A stretch of DNA of 50,316 nt from Candidatus Aminicenantota bacterium (GTDB taxonomy: Bacteria; Acidobacteriota; Aminicenantia; Aminicenantales; Aminicenantaceae). The stretch covers positions 1-50,316 of the forward strand of contig DAOVDU010000005.1 in NCBI GenBank assembly GCA_030669305.1. Reading direction: 5' to 3'. Under the pieces are notes generated by a model. It did not search any database. It had not been told where the DNA came from and saw only the letters and a list, made by a program, of their open reading frames with translations. This document shows, piece after piece, positions 26,721 through 37,082 of this stretch (positions within the stretch are counted from its first letter, which is position 1; each line of letters starts with the position of its first letter). The position numbers and the translations under genes were made by a program.

Positions 26721-29336
26721 TTATTTAAGATATCCAAGGGCTTTTAGTTTTTCTTTTAGTTTTTCGTCTAGAATGACTAGTTCCTTTTTTCTTTGGATTC
26801 GCAGCTTATTTCTGTAATAATCATTAATTGATTTGATAATTTCCTGTCCCAATTTTCTTTGTTTTCGAAAAATATTATTTTTTTCTTTGGGATCTTTTGA
26901 TAGATCGAAAATTTCAATATTTTTTATTCCCTGCGCCGATTTTTCTAAGATTAATTTTATGTCCTTTCTATTTGTTGCCACCATGCCAGGGAGCGGGTTA
27001 TGGACATTTTTAAAAGAGAGATCACTGATAAAAATTCTATCTTCTATTTCTTTCTCAAGTATGAGATCTATAAGATTTTTTCCATCCAAGTTGCTTTTCT
27101 TATATTTTGCAGAGACTGTCTCAAGGACTGTTGGCATGATATCGATTAAACGGCATTTTGTTTTAATTTTTTTTCCTTTGAACTCTGAGCGTGGAAATTT
27201 TATCAAAAGAGGGACCCGAATCAGTTCATCATATAAATTATGTCCATGAAGCCAGCCTTTGTGATCGAAGAATTCTTCGCCGTGATCAGAAGTTATGATT
27301 ATCAGAGAATCATTATAAATCCCGGTTTCTTTCAGAAGGGAAAGCAAAGGCTTAATTAACATTTCATCCGTATATCGTATTTCGCCATCATAGAGGTCAA
27401 TGATGTTTTGGATTTCCTCTGGAGTAAAAGATTCATCATTCCCTTTTGTTTCTAAAAGGGCTTTTAAGTTAAGTTTTTTCCACGTTGAATTGTTGTCGAG
27501 AAACATTTCGTTCCAAGGAGATGGGCAGTTATAAGGTCCATGGGTTTGGTAAGTATGGAGGAAGAGAAAAAACTGCTTATTTTGATTGTTTTTAAGCCAA
27601 CCTGAAGTGTTATTAAAAAGTTTTTCTGCTTCATTTATATCTAGAGGTGCATATTTACCGCCTACAGGTTCATCATACCAGTCAAAACCTTTTGAAAATC
27701 CATACAGGCTGCTGACATAGCCTCCTCCTGTAAATGCATATGTTAAGTATCCATGATTCTTGAGGTGTGAAGCCAAAGAAGGGAGGGAGCTGTCTATTTT
27801 TTGGTTGTCATAGTAAACCTGATGATTTGCGGAATTGAGAGAGAATAGCATTGAGATGTGCGATGGAAGTGTCCATGGGCTCTGAGCATAGACATTTTCA
27901 AACAAGACGCTATCATTAGCAAAATCATCGATATTTGGAGATGTTGCCCGATTGTAGCCATAACAACCTAGATGATCGGCTCTTAGTGTATCTAGAGAGA
28001 TCAGTATTATTTTTGAGCTTTCACTAATAGATTGATAAATTACAGGATTAGACCAGAATGATAGGGCTATACTTTCTGAACCTTCGGGTTTTTCAGTGAT
28101 AAATGTTAACTTAATTTTTTTCTTTGCGAAAGGAGTCAGATCTATCTTCTTAAAAATAAGTTGTTCTTTTTTATTTCCAGGATTAAGATGGAAAATTTTT
28201 TCATAAAGAACGGTTTTAATTTTATCTTTTTCTATAACAATTTTAAATTTGGCGAGAAGGGAGGTACTGATCTTTTGATAGCTGAAAATTCCAATGCCAA
28301 ATTCTAGAAAGCTTTTTGGAGGAATGTTTAATTTGAATTCAAATTCAGTTTTCGGAGGGGCCATGAGAACGTCAAGAGAGAGATTGTCAAGAACAATATT
28401 TTTCTTGATGTTTTCTGGGTTTACTCTTTGATCGAACTTATCCAGAATAAAATCGTGTTTCATATTATAAAGATGCAGATATTTGTTTTCATCGATTGGC
28501 TTGGTCTTACCTGAATGATATTGGGTTTTTACAGCATTGCTTAAAAAGTCAGATTGTAGATTTGAAGGGACAAAGAAAAGGATAAGGTCGTTTTGAGTTT
28601 TAACTTGAATTCTGTAGATCAACAATCTTGGAGGAGTTGGCTTTTTTTTCTCTTCTATCCTTTCAGAAACACTTGACTTAATAGTAATTCTATACATTCC
28701 TGCAGGAGGATTTTGAGAGATATTAAATAACTCTTGAGTTTTTTTTACTTTTTCTTTTGCAACAAGCTTATCGTTAAAGTAAATCTGCATATCAACTGGA
28801 TGCCAGTTTCTGCGGGCTGAGATTTCAAGTTCAACTTGAGCACCGGGAAAAAACGTATCAAAAGAATATGAGTCTTCCTCATCGATAATCAAGCAATTAT
28901 AGATCCTTCTGAATTTTTCGTCATCTCGGAAATCTACATCCCTAGCTGTTTCTATCCATTTCCATCTCACAGAATTCATATCAGATTCTTCAAGATGATT
29001 TATCTTATTACTATTTATAAAAACTTCCATACCATGAGGCTTTGCATTTTTTTCACCGCCGAGGATGGGATTACTGGTTGTAGATGCCCACACTTTTTGT
29101 TTGCTCGTGGATAGTTCATGAAGGCAGTCTAATTTTCCAGATAAGTCTTCTTTGATGAGCTCAAAATTCTTTATTACATCTGTAAAAGGAGTGGATATAA
29201 CATTAGATGATTTTAAGCGGTCAATAAGTCTTATTAGACCTTCATTTTTAGTTTTAAAGTTATTGCAATGGACAACGGGAAAGACTGAGAGCAGTAAGAA
29301 AAGAACTAAAAACTTAATAATAAATTTTTTGTCCAT
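26721..29336 (-). CDS. Sulfatase/alkaline-phosphatase-superfamily protein with long N-terminal region
   Basis: ILISLDTLRADHLGCYGYNRATSPNIDDFA, SPWTLPSHISM, TSDHGEEFFDHKGWLHG. No CxPxR formylglycine motif. Confidence 0.85.
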   Translation of the reverse strand: MDKKFIIKFLVLFLLLSVFPVVHCNNFKTKNEGLIRLIDRLKSSNVISTPFTDVIKNFELIKEDLSGKLDCLHELSTSKQKVWASTTSNPILGGEKNAKPHGMEVFINSNKINHLEESDMNSVRWKWIETARDVDFRDDEKFRRIYNCLIIDEEDSYSFDTFFPGAQVELEISARRNWHPVDMQIYFNDKLVAKEKVKKTQELFNISQNPPAGMYRITIKSSVSERIEEKKKPTPPRLLIYRIQVKTQNDLILFFVPSNLQSDFLSNAVKTQYHSGKTKPIDENKYLHLYNMKHDFILDKFDQRVNPENIKKNIVLDNLSLDVLMAPPKTEFEFKLNIPPKSFLEFGIGIFSYQKISTSLLAKFKIVIEKDKIKTVLYEKIFHLNPGNKKEQLIFKKIDLTPFAKKKIKLTFITEKPEGSESIALSFWSNPVIYQSISESSKIILISLDTLRADHLGCYGYNRATSPNIDDFANDSVLFENVYAQSPWTLPSHISMLFSLNSANHQVYYDNQKIDSSLPSLASHLKNHGYLTYAFTGGGYVSSLYGFSKGFDWYDEPVGGKYAPLDINEAEKLFNNTSGWLKNNQNKQFFLFLHTYQTHGPYNCPSPWNEMFLDNNSTWKKLNLKALLETKGNDESFTPEEIQNIIDLYDGEIRYTDEMLIKPLLSLLKETGIYNDSLIIITSDHGEEFFDHKGWLHGHNLYDELIRVPLLIKFPRSEFKGKKIKTKCRLIDIMPTVLETVSAKYKKSNLDGKNLIDLILEKEIEDRIFISDLSFKNVHNPLPGMVATNRKDIKLILEKSAQGIKNIEIFDLSKDPKEKNNIFRKQRKLGQEIIKSINDYYRNKLRIQRKKELVILDEKLKEKLKALGYLK

Positions 29337-29579
29337 AAGAAATGATTATTTCTTGATTTTTATCAATTGTCAACAAGTACACATCTCTCACAAGGAAGTT
29401 TGAATGATTATGAAGGCGACTATTAATTTTTATGCAGTCTTTTTGAATAGATAAATCTGGGATTGAATTGAAACAATTTTTTTAAATTTTAGCTGGTCTA
29501 ATTTTGTATAAAAAAATTTGTCAAAATGTTTGCATCTTTCAATTTATTTTTATAAAATCTATGCCTTTATTAATAACCA

Positions 29580-29927
29580 ATGATTGAATTATTTTTAGTT
29601 TTTGTCATTTTTGGATTCCTGGGAGTCCTGCTTGTTGTAATGAATAAGCTCTTAGGACCCAAGAGGAGCAATCCAACAAAAGAGAGTCCTTTTGAGTGTG
29701 GAAGTCCTTATCTCCAGGATGGAATAAATCCTTTTCCCTTAAAGTATTCTCTTGTCGCTTTTCTCTTTTTGCTTTTTGACATCGAAGTAGTCTTTTTCTT
29801 CCCGTGGGCTCTCGTTTTTAAAGAGATTGGAATAACGGCCTTGATTGTCATGTTTGCCTATATCTTTATCCTTTTAATAGGATTCATCTACGCCTGGAAA
29901 AAAGGAGCATTTCAGTGGGAACGGTGA
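29580..29927 (+). CDS. nuoA: NADH-quinone oxidoreductase subunit A
   Basis: FECGSPYLQDG..., FLLFDIEVVFFFPWA. Confidence 0.93.
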   Translation: MIELFLVFVIFGFLGVLLVVMNKLLGPKRSNPTKESPFECGSPYLQDGINPFPLKYSLVAFLFLLFDIEVVFFFPWALVFKEIGITALIVMFAYIFILLIGFIYAWKKGAFQWER

Positions 29928-29958
29928 GTGCTAAGATAATTAAAAAAGAAAAGGTATC

Positions 29959-30432
29959 ATGAAAGGCGGTTTTATTACTACAACTCTGAACTCCATGTTA
30001 GGGTGGGGACGTAAGTTTTCCCTGTTTCAGTACCCCTTCATAACAGCCTGCTGTGGGATGGAATATATGTCTGTAGCCTGCGCTCATTATGACCTTGATA
30101 GGTTCGGCATGGGATGGACGAGATTTTCACCCCGTCAGGCAGATATGCTGTTGGTTGTAGGAACTATTACCCAGAAAGAAGCCCCGATATTGAAAACAGT
30201 TTATGATCAAATGACTGAGCCAAAGTGGGTTGTTGCCTTTGGAGCTTGTGCGGTAAGTGGAGGAATCTATGACAATTATGCGGTTGTCCAGGGAATTGAT
30301 AATATTATTCCTGTGGATGTTTATATCCCAGGATGTCCTCCGCGGCCGGAGACTATACTCAATGCTCTAATTAAACTACAAGAAAAGATACAAAAAGAGG
30401 GACACGATTGGCGATGGAAAAAGAAGAAATAA
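29959..30432 (+). CDS. nuoB: NADH-quinone oxidoreductase subunit B
   Basis: [43 protein letters not shown]. Confidence 0.94.
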   Translation: MKGGFITTTLNSMLGWGRKFSLFQYPFITACCGMEYMSVACAHYDLDRFGMGWTRFSPRQADMLLVVGTITQKEAPILKTVYDQMTEPKWVVAFGACAVSGGIYDNYAVVQGIDNIIPVDVYIPGCPPRPETILNALIKLQEKIQKEGHDWRWKKKK

Positions 30433-30893
30433 TAGACGCTCTAAAACAAAATTTTTCAGAAAAGATTAGAGACATTTCTGTTCAATTTGGTGATGAAATT
30501 ATTGTCATCGATAGAAATTCCTTACTTGATATTGTTAAATTTCTAAAAGCAGAACCTTATGCCTTCACCATGCTTCTTGATTTAACATGTGTAGATTATA
30601 AAGGCGAAGAATTACGTTTCGAGATGGTTTATCACCTTTTTTCTCTCTCGACTAATATCCGCTTAAGAATTAAGACTCGTCTGCCGGAAAAAGACCCAAG
30701 TATTGATTCCCTGACTTCTGTGTGGAAGAATGCGAACTGGCTGGAGAGAGAGGCATATGATATGTTTGGCATTCGCTTTGATGGACATCCCTATTTAAGA
30801 CGGCTTTTCATGTATGACGGGTTTGAAGGGCATCCTTTGCGCAAGGATTATCCTTTGAGAAAGCGTCAGCCAAGAATTCGAATGAGAAAATAA
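30408..30893 (+). CDS. nuoC: NADH-quinone oxidoreductase subunit C
   Basis: 30 kDa-subunit motif [41 protein letters not shown]. Confidence 0.94.
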   Translation: MAMEKEEIIDALKQNFSEKIRDISVQFGDEIIVIDRNSLLDIVKFLKAEPYAFTMLLDLTCVDYKGEELRFEMVYHLFSLSTNIRLRIKTRLPEKDPSIDSLTSVWKNANWLEREAYDMFGIRFDGHPYLRRLFMYDGFEGHPLRKDYPLRKRQPRIRMRK

Positions 30894-30894
30894 G

Positions 30895-32226
30895 ATGACT
30901 TACAGAATTCAAAAAGAAGCCAGGAAAGAAAGCCTTATGTTAAACATGGGGCCTTCTCATCCTGCTACGCATGGGACCACCAGGATTATGCTCGAGTTGG
31001 ATGGCGAAAAGATTCTCAATGCTGAATTGGAAATGGGGTACTTGCATAGAGGCTTCGAAAAAACTTGCGAAAATAAGACATATTTCAATTTACTTCCATA
31101 CACAGATAGGCTGAATTATGTTTCTCCTTTGATCAATAATCTCGCCTATGTCATGACATTGGAGAAAATGTTGGGAATTGAAAGCCCTGAGCGAGCTCAG
31201 TATATCCGGGTTATCATGTGTGAGCTCTCAAGAGTCTGTGACCATCTTACTGCACTTGCTGCCATGTGTATGGAGTGTGGTGCTTTTACTGTATTTCTCT
31301 ACAAGATGAAGGCCCGTGAGTTTATATGGGATGTTATGGAACAGACAACAGGAGCCCGTATGACAACATCCTATATCCGGATAGGCGGAGTGAAAGCAGA
31401 TCTTCATCAAGATTGGAGAACAACATTAAAAAAGGCAATAAATGAAACTCGTAAAGTCTTAAAAGATATCCATGGTCTTATGAGTAAGAACAAGATTTTT
31501 CTCAACCGGACAAGAGATATTGCAGTTGTATCTCCTGAATTTGCTATCAATTATGGTTGGACAGGGCCATGCCTCCGTTCCACAGGCGTGAATTATGATG
31601 TAAGGAAAGCCCATCCATATTTAGTTTATGATAAATTAGATTTTGAGATTCCTCTTGGTGAGAGAGGAGACAACTATGACAGGTATATGGTCCGAATGAA
31701 AGAGATGGAACAGAGCCTGCGGATTGTAGAACAGTGCATGGAAAAATTAGACAAGGATTCGTCTCCTGGAAAGCTAATGGCCAAAGGCATCGAACCGGCT
31801 GAAGCAATAAGAACTTCGAGAGTAAAAAAAGCTGAAGAGAGAATTAAGCTTTCGCCAAATCTAGAAGGTGCAGAAAAGGATAAATATAAAGATATTCTAT
31901 TCGATGGCAAGAAATACATTGTTCCTCCTAAGGAGGATACATATACAAATATCGAAGGTCTTATCAGCCACTTCAAATTTTTTATGAAGGGTCATGGAAT
32001 TAGACCTCCTAAAGGGGGAGTTTATTTTTCAGTGGAAGGCGGAAGCGGAGAGTTAGGTTTTTATATTGTGTCAGACGGAACCGATAAGCCGTATCGTCTC
32101 CATCTCAGAGCTCCTTGCTTTCATATTGTTTCTTCTCTGGAAGAGATAATCCGAGGGCATTATATTGCTGACGTTATACCAACCTTTGGGTCCATGAATA
32201 TGATAGGTGGAGAATTAGATAGATGA
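30895..32226 (+). CDS. nuoD: NADH-quinone oxidoreductase subunit D
   Basis: NMGPSHPATHGTTRIMLELDGE, GYLHRGFEK, and C-terminal IPTFGSMNMIGGELDR. Confidence 0.95.
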   Translation: MTYRIQKEARKESLMLNMGPSHPATHGTTRIMLELDGEKILNAELEMGYLHRGFEKTCENKTYFNLLPYTDRLNYVSPLINNLAYVMTLEKMLGIESPERAQYIRVIMCELSRVCDHLTALAAMCMECGAFTVFLYKMKAREFIWDVMEQTTGARMTTSYIRIGGVKADLHQDWRTTLKKAINETRKVLKDIHGLMSKNKIFLNRTRDIAVVSPEFAINYGWTGPCLRSTGVNYDVRKAHPYLVYDKLDFEIPLGERGDNYDRYMVRMKEMEQSLRIVEQCMEKLDKDSSPGKLMAKGIEPAEAIRTSRVKKAEERIKLSPNLEGAEKDKYKDILFDGKKYIVPPKEDTYTNIEGLISHFKFFMKGHGIRPPKGGVYFSVEGGSGELGFYIVSDGTDKPYRLHLRAPCFHIVSSLEEIIRGHYIADVIPTFGSMNMIGGELDR

Positions 32227-32696
32227 GTCCTGAGTTTTCTGACAGAACAAAGAAGAGAATCGATAAAATTGTAGCACGCTACCCACGAAAAGAAGCAGCT
32301 ATTCTTCCTGTATTGCATTTGACCCAGCAAGAATTCGGTCATATATCAGACGAGGAAGAAAAGCTGGTTGCTGAGCTTTTAGGAATTAAGCCCATAGAAG
32401 TGAGAGAGGTTGTGACTTTTTATACCATGCTTAATCAGAGACCTGTAGGGAAGTATCATATTCAAATTTGTTCCAACTTAAGCTGTTCTCTTTTGGGAGC
32501 AGAAAGCTTGATTGATTATTTAAAGGAAAAATTAGGCATTGAATTGGGAGAGACAACTGAGGATAAAAAATTCACCCTCTCCACGGTTGAGTGTTTGGGT
32601 GCGTGTGAACAGGCTCCATGCATGATGATCAATTTTGATTATTACGGCCATTTAGATAAGAAAAAAATCGATGAAATTTTAGATAATTTAAAATAG
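32223..32696 (+). CDS. nuoE: NADH-quinone oxidoreductase subunit E
   Basis: 2Fe-2S thioredoxin-like motifs CSNLSCSLLGA and CLGACEQAPCM. Confidence 0.93.
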   Translation: MSPEFSDRTKKRIDKIVARYPRKEAAILPVLHLTQQEFGHISDEEEKLVAELLGIKPIEVREVVTFYTMLNQRPVGKYHIQICSNLSCSLLGAESLIDYLKEKLGIELGETTEDKKFTLSTVECLGACEQAPCMMINFDYYGHLDKKKIDEILDNLK

Positions 32697-32701
32697 ATAA
32701 A

Positions 32702-33949
32702 GTGGAAGAAAAACTATTAACTCAACATTTTGGAATCGAAAATCTATTTAAGATCGATGTCTATTTGAAGCATTCTGGATACCAAGCCGTCAAAAAAGCC
32801 CTGAAGGAAATGAAGCCGAGTGAGATTATGGATGAAGTGAAAGCAGCTAATTTGAGAGGTAGGGGAGGAGCAGGTTTTCCGGCTGGAGTCAAGTGGGGTT
32901 TTGTCCCTCAAGACATAGATAAGCCAAAATATTTATGTGTCAATGCGGATGAAGGAGAACCGGGTACTTTCAAAGACCGCTACATTATGAGCCACAATCC
33001 TCATCTCTTACTGGAGGGAATTATCATCGCGTCTTTCGCTGTAGGAATTCACAAAGGTTTTGTTTATATTCGAGGGGAATATGAAACTATCGCCTTGAGA
33101 TTCGAACAGGCAATTTCTGAAGCAAATAAAGAAGGGTTTTTAGGAAAAAACATCTTAGGCACTGGCTTTGATTTAAATGTTTTTGTGCATCGAGGGGCAG
33201 GTTCTTACATATGCGGGGAGGAGACAGCGCTTTTAGAATCTATTGAAGGCAAGCGAGGTAATCCTAGGCTGAAGCCTCCTTTTCCTGCTTCTGTAGGTCT
33301 TTTTGGATGCCCAACAGTTATCAACAACGTTGAGACTCTTTCGAATGTCCCTCAAATAATATTGAATGGAGCGAAATGGTTCTGTCAAAAAGGCCTTCCT
33401 AAGGACGGCGGAACCAGGATTTTCGGAGTCAGTGGAATGGTGAAAAATCCCGGGATCTATGAACTTCCCATGGGGACAAACCTGAAAGATATAATTTTCA
33501 AACATGCTGGTGGAATGAAGGATGGCAAAAAGCTAAAAGCTGTCATTCCCGGTGGAATGTCTGCTCCAATATTGACTGCAGATGAAATAGATATCAAGAT
33601 GGATTTTGATTCTTTGATGGATGCAAAGTCTATGCTCGGATCAGCCGCTATTATTGTCATTGATGAGGATACATCTATTCTGGATGTGTTAAAGGTGATT
33701 ACGAAATTCTACTCCCATGAATCATGCGGTCAGTGTACGCCTTGCCGTGTAGGTAATTCATGGATTAATAAGATAGTAAAAAGGATAGCAGGAGGAAAAG
33801 GGAAGAAGGAAGACATAGATAATATTATTCGATTAGCTTCTAACATGCTGGGCAAAACTCTCTGTCCATTAGGGGATGCTGCAGCCATGCCTATTCTTTC
33901 TATTACCCAAAAATTTAGAAAAGAGATTGAATCTTATATAGGAAACTGA
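32702..33949 (+). CDS. nuoF: NADH-quinone oxidoreductase subunit F (GTG start)
   Basis: LRGRGGAGFPAGVKWGF, NADEGEPGTFKDR, GAGSYICGEETALLESIEG, SCGQCTPCRVG. Confidence 0.95.
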   Translation: MEEKLLTQHFGIENLFKIDVYLKHSGYQAVKKALKEMKPSEIMDEVKAANLRGRGGAGFPAGVKWGFVPQDIDKPKYLCVNADEGEPGTFKDRYIMSHNPHLLLEGIIIASFAVGIHKGFVYIRGEYETIALRFEQAISEANKEGFLGKNILGTGFDLNVFVHRGAGSYICGEETALLESIEGKRGNPRLKPPFPASVGLFGCPTVINNVETLSNVPQIILNGAKWFCQKGLPKDGGTRIFGVSGMVKNPGIYELPMGTNLKDIIFKHAGGMKDGKKLKAVIPGGMSAPILTADEIDIKMDFDSLMDAKSMLGSAAIIVIDEDTSILDVLKVITKFYSHESCGQCTPCRVGNSWINKIVKRIAGGKGKKEDIDNIIRLASNMLGKTLCPLGDAAAMPILSITQKFRKEIESYIGN

Positions 33950-33970
33950 AGGCGTAAGAAACGGAAGATA

Positions 33971-35530
33971 ATGATAAAAATTTTTATAGATGAAAAGGCC
34001 ATAGAAGTTGAAAAAAGTACAACTATCTTAAAAGCAGCAGAACAGGCAGGTATTGATATTCCCCATCTCTGTTATCACCCTGCCTTTCCTCCTGAAGGCA
34101 CCTGCCGTATGTGTTTGGTAGAGATTGAGGGCCTTCCGAGCTTAGAGCTGGCCTGCTCGACTCAGGTAAAGGATGGAATGAAAGTGTCGACAAAAAGCGA
34201 GAGAGTTATTGAGGCCCGGAAAGGAGTGCTCGAATTTTTACTAGCTGAACATCCTCCTGATTGCCCGATCTGTGATAAAGCAGGGGAGTGCAGCCTTCAG
34301 GATTACTATGAAGAATACGGACAATTCGAAAACCAGTTTAATGAGTTTAAAGAAAAAAGAGAGAAGAAAGTAAAAATCGGAAAGAATCTTATCCGCGACA
34401 TGGAAAGATGTATTCTTTGCAGACGGTGTGTGAGGTTTTTAAAAGAGGTGACAAAGACCCAGGAACTTGGTGTTTTTGAACGTGGGATCCATTCTGAGAT
34501 AAATATTCTTGATGGCGTACTAGTGGATAATAATTATTCAGGTAATTTAGCAGAAATCTGTCCTGTTGGCGCAATGACTGATTCTGATTTCAGGTTTAAA
34601 ACACGGACATGGTTTCTGAAAAAAGGAGAATCAATTTGTCCGCTCTGCAGTCGAGGATGCAGTATTTTTATCGAATATCATGAAGGTTTCTCACGTTTTA
34701 CATTACCAAAAAGGGTTTACCGTATTAGATCTCGTGAAAATCATAAGGTTAACGGCTTCTGGATTTGTGATATAGGACGCTACGGCTATTCTTATATTGA
34801 CGAGAATAGGATTGATAAGATTATTGTTAACAATAAGGAAGGGGGAGAAACCATTACCTGGGAAAAGATGGTGATTCTTCTTGCCGAAAAAATAAAAAGA
34901 TTGTACTACATAAAAAAAACCTCACGAATTGCCCTCATTTTAAACACTTGGCTCTCCAACGAAGAGCTTTTTCTTATTAACAAGATTTTTAGGAATGACC
35001 TGAGTGTGGAAAATATATATTTTACTGATCCGCCTGAGGGAGAAGAAGATGATTTACTGTTGACATCAGAGCGTAGTCCGAACAAAAGAGGAGCTCGAGA
35101 AATCGGGCTTGATTTGAAGCCAATAAATTTGGAAACGTTGGCTGATAAAACAGATCTGCTTCTGATTTTTGGCTCTTTTATGTTTGATCAATTTAATCTT
35201 GCAGAGATAAAATCTGCTCTGGATAATATCAAGATGAAGATTATTTTTGCCACACACTCGAATGAAATGAACTCTCTTGTCGACATAGTATTACCGATGT
35301 CTTTGATCGCTGAAAAAGAAGGATCTCTGACCAATGTGGATGGGATTGTACAAAGGTTTTCGCCGGTATTAATGGCGCAGGGAGAATGTCAGCCTGAATG
35401 GAAAGTTCTTGTTAATTTGGCCAAAGAATTAGAAATAAATTTCAGGTATTACAGTCAATTTTCATCTCCTGAAGCCATTTTGGATGAGATGGGAAAAAAA
35501 ATTTCTTTTTTCGAGAAAAAAAGTGAGTGA
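33971..35530 (+). CDS. nuoG: NADH-quinone oxidoreductase subunit G (short, 519 aa)
   Basis: 2Fe-2S HLCYHPAF...CRMCLVEI; HPPDCPICDKAGECSLQD; CILCRRCVRF; CPLCSRGC. Confidence 0.92.
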   Translation: MIKIFIDEKAIEVEKSTTILKAAEQAGIDIPHLCYHPAFPPEGTCRMCLVEIEGLPSLELACSTQVKDGMKVSTKSERVIEARKGVLEFLLAEHPPDCPICDKAGECSLQDYYEEYGQFENQFNEFKEKREKKVKIGKNLIRDMERCILCRRCVRFLKEVTKTQELGVFERGIHSEINILDGVLVDNNYSGNLAEICPVGAMTDSDFRFKTRTWFLKKGESICPLCSRGCSIFIEYHEGFSRFTLPKRVYRIRSRENHKVNGFWICDIGRYGYSYIDENRIDKIIVNNKEGGETITWEKMVILLAEKIKRLYYIKKTSRIALILNTWLSNEELFLINKIFRNDLSVENIYFTDPPEGEEDDLLLTSERSPNKRGAREIGLDLKPINLETLADKTDLLLIFGSFMFDQFNLAEIKSALDNIKMKIIFATHSNEMNSLVDIVLPMSLIAEKEGSLTNVDGIVQRFSPVLMAQGECQPEWKVLVNLAKELEINFRYYSQFSSPEAILDEMGKKISFFEKKSE

Positions 35531-36596
35531 GACGATAATCATATTGATCAAAGTTGTTTGTGCTTTGGTGTGGTTTCTCCTCATAACACTCTATTTGACA
35601 TGGGTAGAGAGAAAAGAGAGTGCTGTTATACAGGATAGAATTGGCGCCAATAGAGCATCGATATTAGGAATTCGTATTATTGGTCTTTTCCAACCATTTG
35701 CTGATGCCATAAAAATGATTTTTAAGGAAGATTTTACGCCTCGCTTCTCCAGAAGATTTCTCCATAATCTAGCTCCTTTTATTTCATTCTTTTTTGTGGC
35801 CATAACAATTTCAGCTATTCCTTTCGGGGATGTTCTCCGGATAGGAGGACAGGAGATAAAGCTTCAGGTAATGGATATAAACGTAGGCCTCCTTTTTGTT
35901 TTAGCTATGCTGTCTCTAGGAATTTACGGTATCATTCTCAGTGGTTGGTCTTCAAATAATAGATATGCTCTCATCGGAGGGATGAGAGGTGCTGCTCAGC
36001 TCATTTCATATGAAGTTGCCCTGGGATTGTCACTCATAGGCCTGATCATGGTTTACCCGTCTCTAAATCTTTCCACAATTGTACATTATCAGGGAGAATT
36101 ACTGTTTGGATGGCTGCCGAAGTGGGGAGTTTTTCTCCAGCCGCTGGGATTATTGATATTCTTCTTTGCTGCTCTAGCTGAAACAAAAAGAATTCCCTTT
36201 GATCTTCCCGAAGGGGAAAATGAAATCGTTGGATTTTTCACAGAATACAGCGGTCTCAAGTGGGGCCTGTTCATGATGACTGATTTTATGGAAGTCCTCA
36301 TAGTTTCAACTCTGTTGACAACTCTGTTTTTTGGCGGATGGCAGGTTCCATGGCTTGCTGCTGATGGTTTTCATTTTCCCTGGGGGAGCGAGTGGTTGCT
36401 TCCACATGGGATCGTTGTGATCTTTCAGGTAGCTGCCTTCAATATAAAAGTATTCTTTTTCTGCTGGCTGCAGATCTTAATACGGTGGACCTACCCACGA
36501 TTCCGTTATGATCAGGTGATGGATTTAGGCTGGAAGCTGCTTATTCCTTTAAGCTTGGCTAACATAGTTGCAACAGCCATTTTATTGAGTATTTAA
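35523..36596 (+). CDS. nuoH: NADH-quinone oxidoreductase subunit H
   Basis: WVERKESAVIQDRIGANRA, ETKRIPFDLPEGENEIVGFFTEYSGLKWGLF. GTG at 35523 chosen as start; the listed ORF begins at 35484 inside nuoG. Confidence 0.92.
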   Translation: MSETIIILIKVVCALVWFLLITLYLTWVERKESAVIQDRIGANRASILGIRIIGLFQPFADAIKMIFKEDFTPRFSRRFLHNLAPFISFFFVAITISAIPFGDVLRIGGQEIKLQVMDINVGLLFVLAMLSLGIYGIILSGWSSNNRYALIGGMRGAAQLISYEVALGLSLIGLIMVYPSLNLSTIVHYQGELLFGWLPKWGVFLQPLGLLIFFFAALAETKRIPFDLPEGENEIVGFFTEYSGLKWGLFMMTDFMEVLIVSTLLTTLFFGGWQVPWLAADGFHFPWGSEWLLPHGIVVIFQVAAFNIKVFFFCWLQILIRWTYPRFRYDQVMDLGWKLLIPLSLANIVATAILLSI

Positions 36597-36608
36597 TGAG
36601 TATTTAAA

Positions 36609-37082
36609 ATGATTAAAGCATTAGGATATTTTCTCGAGATAATCAGAGGAAGTATAATCACGACTCGCCATTTTGTTGTGAATATGCATTTTCATTTTAT
36701 GAAGCTTTTTAGAATCAAGACAAAAAGAAAAGGGGCTGTAACGATTCAATATCCTGAGGAAAAAAGAGAAATTGCCACTAGACACCGAAGTTTGCATCGG
36801 CTCATGACGAACAAAGATGGAAAACCCCGCTGTGTGGCCTGCATGTTGTGTGTAACAGTCTGCCCCTCTGAATGCATCTATGTGGAGGCAGCCGAGGATC
36901 CTGATCTTGAAGTCCAGAAATATCCTTCCACTTTTATCATCGATTTAAGCCGGTGTTGCTTCTGTGGATTCTGCGTTGAGGCATGTCCTGAGGATGCTAT
37001 CCGTATGGATACTGGGCAAATCGAGTTTGCCGAATATTCCCGCGAAGATTTGATTTATAATCTTGAAAAACTTATCGGATGA
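36609..37082 (+). CDS. nuoI: NADH-quinone oxidoreductase subunit I
   Basis: Two 4Fe-4S motifs: CVACMLCVTVCP and CCFCGFCVEACP. Confidence 0.93.
   Translation: MIKALGYFLEIIRGSIITTRHFVVNMHFHFMKLFRIKTKRKGAVTIQYPEEKREIATRHRSLHRLMTNKDGKPRCVACMLCVTVCPSECIYVEAAEDPDLEVQKYPSTFIIDLSRCCFCGFCVEACPEDAIRMDTGQIEFAEYSREDLIYNLEKLIG

Noticed and set aside
29518-29558. Sigma70 promoter upstream of nuoA
   Set aside because: TTGCAT/TATAAA-like hexamers are separated by only 15 bp in very AT-rich DNA; not convincing enough to annotate.
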